Of a stretch of 64,000 nucleotides of DNA, positions 49,124 through 57,062 are shown one piece after another (positions within the stretch are counted from its first letter, which is position 1; each line of letters opens with the position of its first letter). The DNA comes from Pseudopedobacter alpinus (GTDB taxonomy: Bacteria > Bacteroidota > Bacteroidia > Sphingobacteriales > Sphingobacteriaceae): the NCBI RefSeq assembly GCF_042684645.1, contig NZ_JBHULV010000008.1:598763-662762 (forward strand), read 5' to 3'. The translations under genes were made by a program, and so were the position numbers. The notes beneath the pieces were generated by a model. That model saw only the letters and a program-made list of their open reading frames with translations. It did no database searches and had not been told where the DNA came from.

Positions 49124-49857
49124 GGTTTTGTAAATGTATTTTTATCTAATGTATCCAAAACCCTTGCCACAGGGAAATAAATACTACTTTGATTAGCCAA
49201 ATTTGTTTTTCTAGTAGATAATTTTAATCCGTTTCCTAAATCCTGATAAGGTGTCCAATCAAAAACAGATGTATTTTGCTGTTTTTGTAATAAGAATTTC
49301 CATCTTACCACCTCGCCTGTTTTATCATTAACATATAACCAATATTGGTCCCCTGGTGTTAAACCTACTTTGTCAAAATTTAAGTGAATGGTGTGGCAGT
49401 TAATTCCGTTTATAAGTTCATCTGCTTCTAAATTGGTGTTAACTCCAGGATCTTCTAACTTTACTGGTGTAATTAACCAATAAGTATCATTTATAAAAGA
49501 TGCGTAAGCTCTTTTTACTAATTGATTGTTTAAAGAATCAGGAACTAAAATGCCATTTTCATAAGCTTTTCCTTTTTGAGTGTTGGTGTTAAACAAAACT
49601 ACCATTTTTTTGCCGTCTGACTGGGGCATTTCTAAACGATAATCTCCAGTGTATCTATCCCAAAAATGTTTTCTTGGTTGATTTGATTTTCCGTTACGCT
49701 CAGCAGCGAAATCAAATTCTAAATATCTGGATTTCTCGAAAGTAGATTTACCTCCAACGGCTTTCCATACTTTCTCAAAAATCTCTGCCTTGCTTTGCGC
49801 ATTTACCAAAGAAATAAAAGAAAAAAGAAAAGCACACAAAAATAGTAGCTTTTTCAT
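49120..49857 (-). CDS. Exported protein, outer-membrane lipoprotein-sorting-like fold (DUF6503-like)
   Basis: A 245-residue protein with a clear signal peptide (MKKLLFLCAFLFSFISLVNA, cleavage before QSKAE). The mature part is beta-rich, with the pattern EKVWKAVGGKSTFEKSRYLE and YWLYVNDKTGEVVRWKFLL, similar in arrangement to LolA/LolB-like proteins of Bacteroidota often listed as DUF6503; this is from memory. Function unknown. Upstream of and overlapping ytxJ, so they form an operon. One Cys at most remains after signal removal, in INGINCHTIHLNF. Confidence 0.75.
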   Translation of the reverse strand: MKKLLFLCAFLFSFISLVNAQSKAEIFEKVWKAVGGKSTFEKSRYLEFDFAAERNGKSNQPRKHFWDRYTGDYRLEMPQSDGKKMVVLFNTNTQKGKAYENGILVPDSLNNQLVKRAYASFINDTYWLITPVKLEDPGVNTNLEADELINGINCHTIHLNFDKVGLTPGDQYWLYVNDKTGEVVRWKFLLQKQQNTSVFDWTPYQDLGNGLKLSTRKTNLANQSSIYFPVARVLDTLDKNTFTKP

Positions 49858-49887
49858 AAATGATTTAATAAGAAAGAATGGAAGAGT

Positions 49888-50007
49888 TTATCTTCTTCCT
49901 TTAGATTGTGGGTAAGAGTTATAAGCTGGGCAAAGTTTTGAACTACAAGCTGGTAAAACTGTACCTAAAACTGTAACTGCTAATAAAACATAAATTATCT
50001 TTTTCAT
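49888..50007 (-). CDS. Small lipoprotein, 39 residues
   Basis: A very short gene, read on the minus strand from ATG 50007 to TAA 49888. It encodes MKKIIYVLLAVTVLGTVLPA, then CSSKLCPAYNSYPQSKGRR. The first part is a perfect lipoprotein signal with lipobox LPAC, giving a mature lipopeptide of 19 residues with a second Cys. Small lipoproteins with a CPAY motif are, as I recall, common in Bacteroidota. It lies just upstream of the DUF6503-like gene in the same direction. Confidence 0.72.
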   Translation of the reverse strand: MKKIIYVLLAVTVLGTVLPACSSKLCPAYNSYPQSKGRR

Positions 50008-50155
50008 TATTTTGAGATTAACGTAATAAATGTATAAACATCTATTACGACCGTTAAATTTTAAAGTTCCAAAAAACTTAAGCTAAGTTAGTTAAATATT
50101 ATTTGAATAAAACCTGCAATTTTATAAACAAACTAACAAATGTAAATTTAGCTTA

Positions 50156-50644
50156 TTACAAGTTACTTGTAAATGCAGCCATTTTTATTGCAGTTATAGC
50201 TGCTTCATCTCCTTTATTTCCATGTTTTCCACCCGCTCTATCTAAGGCTTGTTCTTGATTGTCAGTTGTTAAAACGCCAAAAATAACTGGCTTAGTATGC
50301 TTTATACCTACATTCGCTATTCCGTTTGCTACTGCGTTACAAATAAAATCAAAATGACGCGTTTCGCCTTGAATTACGCAACCTAAAGTTATAACTGCAT
50401 CTAATTCTTTATTGCTTAGCATTAAATCTGCACCGGCAATTAATTCAAAACTTCCTGCAACTTCTACAGAGGTGATGTTTTCTTCAGTTACACCATGTTT
50501 AATTAAAGAATCGTAAGCACCGCGATATAATGCGCCAGTTACTTCTGCATTCCAAGCGGCAACCACAATTCCAAATTTATAAGGTTTGCCCGATGGTACT
50601 GTGGTATGAGAAAAGTCTGAAAGATTTTTAAGGTTTGTAGCCAT
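50156..50644 (-). CDS. ribH: 6,7-dimethyl-8-ribityllumazine synthase
   Basis: Lumazine synthase (162 residues), penultimate step of riboflavin synthesis. The substrate-binding AAWNAEVTGALYRGAYDSL (about residues 29-47), VAGSFELIAGADLMLSNKEL, and VIQGETRHFDFICNAVANGI with the catalytic His (about residue 98), are all present; VIFGVLTTDNQEQALDRAGG closes the active site. Cotranscribed with the TPR gene upstream (63-bp gap). Confidence 0.97.
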   Translation of the reverse strand: MATNLKNLSDFSHTTVPSGKPYKFGIVVAAWNAEVTGALYRGAYDSLIKHGVTEENITSVEVAGSFELIAGADLMLSNKELDAVITLGCVIQGETRHFDFICNAVANGIANVGIKHTKPVIFGVLTTDNQEQALDRAGGKHGNKGDEAAITAIKMAAFTSNL

Positions 50645-50707
50645 AATTTTAAATAAAAAAAGGCTAGCTGTTTGCCAACTAACCTTTAAATTTTAATGTT
50701 TTATTGA

Positions 50708-51382
50708 TTATAATTTACCTTCTGCTCTTGCAATATACATATCAATTGTACTTGCAGCAGCGCTTTCTGGGTAATCTGTTTTAATTTTTGTGTAAGTATC
50801 TACGGCAGCTTTAAAATCTTTTTGCTCTTCGTAAACTAAACCCAATTTTTTAAGATAAATTGGTGCCGCAAAAAGATTATCGCCTTTAGCGCTTGCTTTT
50901 TTGTAAAATACAATTGCTTGATCGTAGTCCTTAAGCTCAACATAAGCATCACCAGCTGCACCTAAAGCTTCTGGAGCAAGAATAACATCAGAACCATTGT
51001 ATTTGGTTAAACTTTCTGCTGCTTTTTGGTATTCTCCTTTATTCAAATAAGCTACACCAACATAATAGTAGGCTAAATTTGCAGATTTTGTATTGTCATA
51101 ATCTTCAATAATTTTTTCAAACCCAGGGAAGTTACCATCACCTTTTATTGCTTTATCCCAGTTTTTTTGCTCCCAATATTGTTGCGCTTTAAACATTTGA
51201 TTTATAGCTTCAGTTTCTCTTGGAGCTAAATAGAATTTTTGATAAGCAAAAAATAATACTACTAAACCTAATATGGTAGCAGCTATAACTATCAAACTTT
51301 TTTTATTCTCTTGTATAAAATCTCCGGTTTTACCCATAGATCCTGATAATTCTGATACTTGATCGGTTTGTGTATTTGACAT
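50708..51382 (-). CDS. Membrane-anchored TPR protein (YfgM-like)
   Basis: A 224-residue protein with one membrane helix (about residues 30-48) and three or four tetratricopeptide repeats after it (for example NLAYYYVGVAYLNKGEYQKA, PEALGAAGDAYVELKDYDQA, YLKKLGLVYEEQKDFKAAVD). The arrangement resembles YfgM/ancillary SecYEG translocon subunits and lipoprotein-free relatives in Bacteroidota. Partner proteins are unknown. It is the first gene of an operon with ribH and has a good promoter. Confidence 0.85.
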   Translation of the reverse strand: MSNTQTDQVSELSGSMGKTGDFIQENKKSLIVIAATILGLVVLFFAYQKFYLAPRETEAINQMFKAQQYWEQKNWDKAIKGDGNFPGFEKIIEDYDNTKSANLAYYYVGVAYLNKGEYQKAAESLTKYNGSDVILAPEALGAAGDAYVELKDYDQAIVFYKKASAKGDNLFAAPIYLKKLGLVYEEQKDFKAAVDTYTKIKTDYPESAAASTIDMYIARAEGKL

Positions 51383-51404
51383 TTTTGGGTTTAATTAAAG
51401 ATTG

Positions 51405-51434
51405 CAAAAATAGTGTTTTCATTAAAAACAACAA
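51405..51434 (-). promoter_or_regulatory. Promoter of the TPR-ribH operon
   Basis: On the minus strand TTG (51434-51432), a 19-bp spacer and TATTTTTG (51412-51405) match the -33/-7 consensus. The ATG at 51382 is 22 bases after the -7 element. Confidence 0.72.
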
Positions 51435-51580
51435 CCAATTATTTAAAATATTATTATATAATGCAATAAGCATCATTTAAACTAAATTAAAAGCCGATTT
51501 TTATTTAATTTATTGCATTTTATTTCTCTTAAAATACTTTTCACAAAGTAAACACCACTTGTTTTTTATAATTTAGCACC

Positions 51581-52687
51581 ATGTATCTCAAGAAACTATC
51601 GTTAGTAAATTTTAAAAATTACGACGAAGCTGAACTTATTTTTGTTGACGGAGCCAATGCCTTTACTGGTAATAATGGCGCAGGCAAAACAAACTTATTA
51701 GATGCAATACATTACCTATCTTTATGTAAAAGCTATTTTAACCCAATAGATAGCCAGCAAATTAAAACAGATAGAGATTTGTTTATGCTGCAAGGTTTGT
51801 TTGAGAAAAATAGCGAGAACGAGTTGATTGCTTGTGGTGTAAAAAAAAATCAGAAGAAACAGTTTAAACGAAATAAAAAAGAGTACCAACGATTAGCAGA
51901 CCATATTGGTTTATTTCCTTTGGTAATGATTTCGCCAAATGATATTTCTTTAATTTTAGAAGGAAGTGAAGAGCGCAGAAAATTTATTGATACTGTTATT
52001 TCTTTAACCGATGCAAACTACCTTGATGAATTAATTATTTATAATAAAGCGCTACAAAATAGAAATGCTTTATTAAAGCAAATTGCAGATACAGGTAAGT
52101 ATGACCCAACATTATTAGAGATTTTTGACGACCAACTGATAGTTTCTGGCAACAAAATATTTGAAAAGCGAAAAGCTTTTATGCAAATTTTTACGCCCGT
52201 TTTTAATCAACATTATCAATATTTAACAGAAGGAGCAGAGCAGGTTGAATTAGTTTATGAATCGCCTTTGTTAAATGATAGTTTCGCTAGTATTATTAAA
52301 AAGAGTTTAGAAAAAGACCGCGTTTTACAGCGTACAAGTTTAGGTATTCATAAAGACGATTTGATTTTTCAGGTACATGCAAACATGCCACTTAAAAAGT
52401 TTGGTTCTCAGGGGCAGCAAAAATCTTTTCTAATTGCTTTAAAATTGGCTAAATACTCTTTTATTTACCAAGAAAAAGGATTTAAACCGCTTTTATTGTT
52501 AGATGATATTTTTGATAAACTGGACGATTTGAGAATTACCAAATTAATGAAAATGGTATCAGAAGATGATTTTGGACAAATTTTTATTACTGATACCAAC
52601 AGCGAAAGGGTGAAATCTGTTTTTGAAAATATTGGTACAAATCTTAATTTATTCCAGATTGATAACGGAACCATAAGCCATGAGTAG
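51581..52687 (+). CDS. recF: DNA replication and repair protein RecF
   Basis: RecF (368 residues), an SMC-like ATPase that with RecO and RecR loads RecA at gapped DNA. Walker A is GNNGAGKTN (residues 30-38), the signature region FGSQGQQKSFLIALKLA (about residues 269-285), and Walker B LLLLDDIFDKLDDLR (about residues 305-319). The MYLKKLSLVNFKNY start is standard. It overlaps the next gene by eight bases. Genes dnaA, dnaN and gyrB are not adjacent. Confidence 0.97.
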   Translation: MYLKKLSLVNFKNYDEAELIFVDGANAFTGNNGAGKTNLLDAIHYLSLCKSYFNPIDSQQIKTDRDLFMLQGLFEKNSENELIACGVKKNQKKQFKRNKKEYQRLADHIGLFPLVMISPNDISLILEGSEERRKFIDTVISLTDANYLDELIIYNKALQNRNALLKQIADTGKYDPTLLEIFDDQLIVSGNKIFEKRKAFMQIFTPVFNQHYQYLTEGAEQVELVYESPLLNDSFASIIKKSLEKDRVLQRTSLGIHKDDLIFQVHANMPLKKFGSQGQQKSFLIALKLAKYSFIYQEKGFKPLLLLDDIFDKLDDLRITKLMKMVSEDDFGQIFITDTNSERVKSVFENIGTNLNLFQIDNGTISHE

Positions 52688-52970
52688 AGATAATGATAAA
52701 ACATTGAAGGAAGCGATGGCGCAAATGCTAAAAGTTTATAAACTTAAAAATAAGTTTGATGAAACTTTTGCTGTAGAGTCTTGGGAAGCTGTAGTTGGTA
52801 AAGCAGTAGCAAACCGTACTAAAGAAATTTTTATTAGAGAAAAAAAACTTTTTGTAAGAATTGAATCTTCTGTTGTTAAAAACGAATTAACTATAATGAG
52901 AGCTCAAATTATCTCAAACTTGAATGCAAAAGCAGGTGCAGAGGTAGTACAAGAAATTGTGTTTTTGTAG
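52680..52970 (+). CDS. DUF721/DciA-like protein
   Basis: A 96-residue protein of the DUF721 family, part of the DciA group that loads the replicative helicase in many bacteria without DnaC. WEAVVGKAVANRTKEIFIRE (about residues 35-54) and KKLFVRIESSVVKNELTIMR (about residues 55-74) are the family core. Being coupled to recF (8-bp overlap) is a common context. As a helicase loader it would act at replication start, but that role is inferred from other phyla. Confidence 0.88.
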   Translation: MSRDNDKTLKEAMAQMLKVYKLKNKFDETFAVESWEAVVGKAVANRTKEIFIREKKLFVRIESSVVKNELTIMRAQIISNLNAKAGAEVVQEIVFL

Positions 52971-53156
52971 TTAATTTCCCCTTCGCATTCTTCGTTTAAG
53001 TATAAAATACAATACCGTACTTACTGTTGCTGTAAAAATTGCTCTGGCAATAAAAGTAGCATTAAACTCTTCTTTCATTATTAAAACACCAATTAACGGC
53101 GATACCACCAATACAATGCAGAAAAAAATGATGTACGGTTTGGTTAAAATTTTCAT
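52971..53156 (-). CDS. Small two-helix membrane protein
   Basis: A 61-residue protein with two membrane segments (about residues 8-27 and 37-53) and a basic C-terminus RRMRRGN, which would be cytoplasmic. It begins with an ATG at 53156 and its stop abuts the dciA-like stop. Function unknown. The hydrophobic pattern and basic end favour a real gene over chance. Confidence 0.6.
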   Translation of the reverse strand: MKILTKPYIIFFCIVLVVSPLIGVLIMKEEFNATFIARAIFTATVSTVLYFILKRRMRRGN

Positions 53157-53217
53157 TTCAATTATTTTTCACAAAGATAGCTTATCAAACTTGGTTGAAA
53201 AATAATATTCAACATTT

Positions 53218-53380
53218 AGAGCCTGTTTAAAATTTATCTAATAATTTGTTTGTGCATCTTTAGGTTACAACTTCGTTAAATTTTTCGAGATAGCTTCCGG
53301 CTCTCTCTATAAAATTCGGCTCGTTTCGCTCAAAAATAAGTAATAAACATTTTTGCAATACAAATTTAAACAGGCTCTTA
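53218..53380. repeat. MITE-like element A, copy 3 (50 kb from the others)
   Basis: A 163-bp element with terminal repeats agagcctgtttaa and ttaaacaggctct (13 bp, perfect). The internal hairpin (gagatagcttccggctctctc) has one mismatch. It lies between the small membrane-protein gene and the tRNA-Val promoter. Sequence between the ends aligns with copy 2 almost throughout, which shows that the family is dispersed on the chromosome. Confidence 0.82.
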
Positions 53381-53546
53381 GAAAATCAAAAGCTTCAATT
53401 TTTACATTTCATCTTTATTTTATGGTAATTTTGACTTATCTAAATAAAACCTATTTTTATTTTGTATTAATTTAAAATTTAATTTATTGATAAATAGAAA
53501 GTTAAGCTTGTAGGTGTGTTTTTTGTTGAATTTTTTTCTAATATTT

Positions 53547-53577
53547 TTTGGAAATATAAATTTAAACTCTACTTTTG
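53547..53577 (+). promoter_or_regulatory. Consensus promoter of tRNA-Val
   Basis: TTTG (53547-53550), a 19-bp spacer and TACTTTTG (53570-53577) match the -33/-7 consensus exactly. The tRNA begins 44 bases further on. Confidence 0.82.
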
Positions 53578-53620
53578 CAATCCCAATCAACAACAAAAAC
53601 ATTGTTAAAGATTGCCCAAA

Positions 53621-53695
53621 GGGAGATTAGCTCAGCTGGTTCAGAGCACCTGCCTTACAAGCAGGGGGTCACTGGTTCGAACCCAGTATCTCCCA
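53621..53695 (+). tRNA. tRNA-Val, anticodon TAC
   Basis: The acceptor stem is GGGAGAT (53621-53627) with ATCTCCC (53688-53694). The anticodon arm CCTGC-cttacaa-GCAGG gives anticodon TAC at 53656-53658, which reads GTA and other GTN valine codons. The T arm has GGTTCGAACC. The discriminator is A and CCA is not encoded. Confidence 0.96.
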
Positions 53696-53700
53696 CACTA

Positions 53701-53738
53701 AAAAAAAGGAGTTACATTAAATTGTAACTCCTTTTTTT
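53701..53738 (+). terminator. Intrinsic terminator after tRNA-Val
   Basis: GGAGTTAC and GTAACTCC pair around an 8-nt loop, preceded by a run of A and followed by seven T residues. Confidence 0.93.
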
Positions 53739-53876
53739 ATGCGGTTTACAGAAACTCATACTGTCCAAAACTTAAAAAATCCGATTTTATAAATTCTAAA
53801 TCGCCAATACGCTCAAATTACTTCGGATAAAAAATATTTTAACACAATTTCTTGCGGATACAATTTTTATTATTTT

Positions 53877-53893
53877 ACTTTGTATCTCAAAGT
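53877..53893. promoter_or_regulatory. Palindromic operator ACTTTG-N5-CAAAGT, copy 1
   Basis: ACTTTG-tatct-CAAAGT lies just upstream of the ATG at 53903. The same palindrome with the same 5-bp spacer recurs at 54833-54849 before the third gene of the locus. A winged-helix regulator is encoded between them, so it is a natural candidate to bind both. Confidence 0.7.
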
Positions 53894-53902
53894 TCTTTTA
53901 AA

Positions 53903-54523
53903 ATGGAAGAAAAAGATATTCAAGCTGAGCTAAGCTCAATCCGTAATTTGATGGAACGTTCCAGCAAATTTATTTCTTTGAGCGGCATGTCTGGTATTAT
54001 GGCAGGTATTTATGCTTTAATTGGTGCTTACTTAGCTCACAAAATTGTTTTTTTTAACAATTTAAGCTTTGATGCTCGTAAAGTTTATTTATTAGAATAT
54101 GATGTAATGTTGCAACTGGTAATGATTGCAATAGTGGTTTTGGTGTTTTCTATCATTACAGGCATTTATTTAACAATTAAGCAGGCCAATAAAAAAGGGG
54201 AGAGGATATGGAATCCAATAAGTAAAAAACTATTGGTAAACATGGCTATTCCTTTAGTAGCTGGTGGTTTATTTATCCTTATTCTTTTAGTTAAAGGGCA
54301 GTTTGGTATTTTGGCCTCAGCAAGTTTATTATTTTATGGCTTGGCATTAGTTTCTGCAAGTCATTTTACATTTACAGATATTAAATGGTTAGGCTTTTGC
54401 GAAATTATTTTGGGCTTGTTGGCACTTGCTTTTCAAGGATATGGTATTTTGTTTTGGGCTTTTGGTTTTGGGGTTTTGCATATTGTTTATGGTAGCATTA
54501 TGCATTTTAAATACAAGCAGTGA
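53903..54523 (+). CDS. Membrane protein, regulator-associated
   Basis: A 206-residue integral membrane protein with about six hydrophobic segments (residues 31-46, 68-92, 113-133, 137-158, 164-180, 183-200). The start ATG at 53903 follows the operator; a frame extension to a TTG at 53852 would cross the operator and add unrelated residues. The N-terminal soluble part (EEKDIQAELSSIRNLMERSS) is a helix. I recall this plan as common in Bacteroidota next to a winged-helix regulator; function unknown. Stop and next GTG overlap by four bases. Confidence 0.78.
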   Translation: MEEKDIQAELSSIRNLMERSSKFISLSGMSGIMAGIYALIGAYLAHKIVFFNNLSFDARKVYLLEYDVMLQLVMIAIVVLVFSIITGIYLTIKQANKKGERIWNPISKKLLVNMAIPLVAGGLFILILLVKGQFGILASASLLFYGLALVSASHFTFTDIKWLGFCEIILGLLALAFQGYGILFWAFGFGVLHIVYGSIMHFKYKQ

Positions 54524-54816
54524 AAATTTTTGATCAATTTAATAAAGCATTTGAAAACCGATTACGCTTGCAAATTATGAGCGTGTTGGTAGCAAATGAA
54601 TACTATGATTTTAATTCGCTTAAAGAGCTTTTGGATGTTACGGATGGCAATCTAGCATCGCATTTAAAAGCACTAGAGAAAGAGGAATACATTATTATTA
54701 CCAAAAGTTTCATTGGCCGTAAACCTAATACCCAATATGAAGCATCGGCATTGGGCAAACAAGCCTTTAAAAAACACTTAGAAGCTTTAGAGAATTTAAT
54801 AAAACAACAGAAATAA
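54520..54816 (+). CDS. Winged-helix transcriptional regulator
   Basis: A 98-residue DNA-binding protein of the MarR/ArsR-like winged-helix type (PF13601-like). The recognition segment is LKELLDVTDGNLASHLKALE then KEEYIIITKSFIGRKPNTQY (about residues 35-74), where the helix and the wing with Arg-Lys are seen. No metal or Cys sensor motif. GTG start overlapping the stop of the membrane-protein gene. It probably binds the two ACTTTG-N5-CAAAGT sites and so controls this locus and itself. Confidence 0.88.
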   Translation: MKIFDQFNKAFENRLRLQIMSVLVANEYYDFNSLKELLDVTDGNLASHLKALEKEEYIIITKSFIGRKPNTQYEASALGKQAFKKHLEALENLIKQQK

Positions 54817-54832
54817 TTTTTTTTACCCATTT

Positions 54833-54849
54833 ACTTTGAAATGCAAAGT
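54833..54849. promoter_or_regulatory. Palindromic operator ACTTTG-N5-CAAAGT, copy 2
   Basis: ACTTTG-aaatg-CAAAGT (extended by a flanking T/A pair to TACTTTG...CAAAGTA) lies between the regulator gene and the next gene. It overlaps an upstream ATG at 54841, which argues for the start at 54868. Confidence 0.72.
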
Positions 54850-54867
54850 ACTTTTAAATTTATAAAA

Positions 54868-55158
54868 ATGAAAACAGAAGACAAAAGATTAATTGTATTC
54901 CTTTTAGGTGCAAACGGCTTATTATTAATTCCATTAGTTGCTATGCAGTTTACAACAGAAGTTAACTGGGACTTTACTGATTTTACAGTGATGGCCATAT
55001 TATTATCTGGCACCGCATTATTGTGTGAAATGATACTCAGAATTGTAAAACAAAACAAGTTTAGAGTTATGCTTTGTATAGTTGTAGTATTTGTCTTTTT
55101 ACTGATTTGGGCCGAATTAGCAGTTGGTATTTTTAATACGCCTCTAGCAGGAAATTAA
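54868..55158 (+). CDS. Small three-helix membrane protein
   Basis: A 96-residue protein with three membrane segments (about residues 8-27, 38-56, 65-88). Function unknown. The ATG at 54868 is preferred because the in-frame ATG at 54841 is inside the operator palindrome. It lies 49 bp before creD and probably shares its promoter. Confidence 0.7.
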   Translation: MKTEDKRLIVFLLGANGLLLIPLVAMQFTTEVNWDFTDFTVMAILLSGTALLCEMILRIVKQNKFRVMLCIVVVFVFLLIWAELAVGIFNTPLAGN

Positions 55159-55207
55159 TTTTTTAATCATCTAATCTTAAATATAAACTTTAAAGTAATT
55201 ATAAAAT

Positions 55208-56599
55208 ATGAAAATAGAATTGAACTCAGAAAGCGGAAATTGGTTTGGTGGATCAGTTATCCTAAAGTTAGCCCTTATTGGCTTTTTAACACTTATTTTG
55301 TTAATCCCTAATTTTTGGATTCAGGATTTAATAAGTGAAAGGCAAGAAAGGCAAACAGAAATTAACAAAGAAATTGCAAATGATTGGTCGGGTAAGCAAT
55401 TAATTGAAGGCCCAGTATTGGTTATTCCATACAAAAAAACAATTGTAGAAATAGCAAATGATAAAAGCAAAACTGCTACAGTAAAAGAAGTAATTGCTAC
55501 CATTCATATTTTACCAGAAAACCTAAATATGGATGCAGAGGTTAAACCAACCAAATTACATAGAGGCATTTTTGAGAGTGTGGTTTATACTTCCAAAATT
55601 ACGGTAAATGGAAGTTTTAGTGAATTAGAGCTCAAAAAATCGGGTATAAATCCAGAAAAAATTCTGTGGGATAAAGCCAAAGTGTTTATCGGGATAAGCG
55701 ATTTAAAGGGATTGAAAAACAACCCTCAAGTTAAAATAGGTGGCAATACTTATGAAGTTGAACCCGATTTTATAACTGAGGATCTTTTTGATAATAATTT
55801 AAGTATATCGCCAGATTTGAGCAAACTAAAATCTTCGAAATTAGATTTTAGCTTAGTTTTAGATTTAAAAGGGAGTGAAGAGCTAAATTTTTTGCATATC
55901 GGTAAAAACACAAAAATTAAATTAACAGGAAACTGGGCCGACCCTAGCTTTATAGGAAGATATTCGCCAGACAACCGAAGCTTTAAAGATGGAGGTTTTA
56001 CTGCCGATTGGAATTTATCATATTTTAACAGAAACTACCCACAACAATGGGAAGGAGAAAGAAGAATTATTACAAAGGGGGACAGTAATAATGTTGTAGA
56101 TGTTGCTACAGATAATATTGACGACAGTATTTTTGGAGTTAAATTTATACTTCCGGTAGATCAGTATCAAAAAACCATGCGTACAGCAAAATATGCTATA
56201 CTGATTATTATGCTCACATTTATTGCCTTGTTTTTTATGGAGTTTATCCAAAAGAGGAAAATTCATTTATTACAATACGTTTTAATTAGTGCTGCAATGA
56301 TTGTTTATTATACTTTATTGCTTGCTTTTGGAGAACAAGTAGGTTTCAATTATGCTTATTTAATTGCGTCTGTAAGCACAATAGTTTTAATTGGCAGTTT
56401 TGTTAAAAGTTTAATGAAAGCTGTAAAACCGGCATTGCTTTTTTCTACCATTTTAAGTGTTATTTACGGGTTTATTTTTGTGATCATTCAGTTGCAAGAC
56501 TTGGCTTTACTTTCTGGCAGTATTGCATTATTTGTGGTGGTAGCCCTTTTAATGTTTTTATCTGGCAAAATAGATTGGAATAAGAAAGAAGTGGTGTAA
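55208..56599 (+). CDS. creD: CreD-family inner-membrane protein
   Basis: A 463-residue protein of the CreD (cell-envelope integrity, colicin tolerance) family. One N-terminal membrane helix (about residues 17-42) is followed by a large periplasmic domain with SGKQLIEGPVLVIPYK (about residues 60-75), then a block of five or six helices at the C-terminus from about residue 325. In E. coli creD is controlled by the CreBC system; here it is next to a small winged-helix regulator and an ACTTTG palindrome, so control differs. Biochemical role not established. Confidence 0.92.
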   Translation: MKIELNSESGNWFGGSVILKLALIGFLTLILLIPNFWIQDLISERQERQTEINKEIANDWSGKQLIEGPVLVIPYKKTIVEIANDKSKTATVKEVIATIHILPENLNMDAEVKPTKLHRGIFESVVYTSKITVNGSFSELELKKSGINPEKILWDKAKVFIGISDLKGLKNNPQVKIGGNTYEVEPDFITEDLFDNNLSISPDLSKLKSSKLDFSLVLDLKGSEELNFLHIGKNTKIKLTGNWADPSFIGRYSPDNRSFKDGGFTADWNLSYFNRNYPQQWEGERRIITKGDSNNVVDVATDNIDDSIFGVKFILPVDQYQKTMRTAKYAILIIMLTFIALFFMEFIQKRKIHLLQYVLISAAMIVYYTLLLAFGEQVGFNYAYLIASVSTIVLIGSFVKSLMKAVKPALLFSTILSVIYGFIFVIIQLQDLALLSGSIALFVVVALLMFLSGKIDWNKKEVV

Positions 56600-56663
56600 A
56601 TTTTTTAAAGGAGCGGATAATTTCGCTCCTTTAAAATTAATGTTAAATAATTAATCAAACCTC

Positions 56664-57062
56664 ATGTTTAAATTTAACCTCAATTATTTTTTAGGATTTC
56701 TCTTCCTATTAATCACAGAAATTTTAATTGCAATTTATGTTCATGATAATTTTGTTCGTCCATTTTTAGGAGATTTTTTGGTGGTTATTTTGCTTTACTG
56801 CATGGTAAAGAGTTTCATCAAAAATAAAATACTGCTTATTGCTCTCAGTGTTTTGTTATTTTCTTATTTGATAGAAATTGCACAATATTTTGAGCTGGTA
56901 AAAATTTTGGGTTTAGAAAATCATCAACTGGCAACCATCATTATTGGAACTTACTTTTCTGTTATCGATTTATTGATGTACACTTTAGGAATTGCCTTCG
57001 TTTTGATAGTGGAAACTTTCATTAACAGAAGATCAAAAAATAAAATATGGAATACTTTGTAG
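56664..57062 (+). CDS. DUF2809-type membrane protein
   Basis: A 132-residue four-helix membrane protein. FNLNYFLGFLFLLITEILIA and HDNFVRPFLGDFLVVILLYC (about residues 28-47), then IEIAQYFELVKILGLENHQL (about residues 70-90), match the layout of the DUF2809 family. Function unknown. Its 3' end overlaps the next gene by 16 bases. Confidence 0.85.
   Translation: MFKFNLNYFLGFLFLLITEILIAIYVHDNFVRPFLGDFLVVILLYCMVKSFIKNKILLIALSVLLFSYLIEIAQYFELVKILGLENHQLATIIIGTYFSVIDLLMYTLGIAFVLIVETFINRRSKNKIWNTL

Noticed and set aside
52971..53156. Dismissing the 61-codon minus-strand ORF as noise
   Set aside because: It was first set aside as short, but two clear membrane helices and a basic tail in an otherwise empty gap led to its being kept at moderate confidence.
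53852..53902. Upstream TTG start for the membrane-protein gene
   Set aside because: The extension crosses the ACTTTG-N5-CAAAGT operator and adds residues unlike the downstream part.
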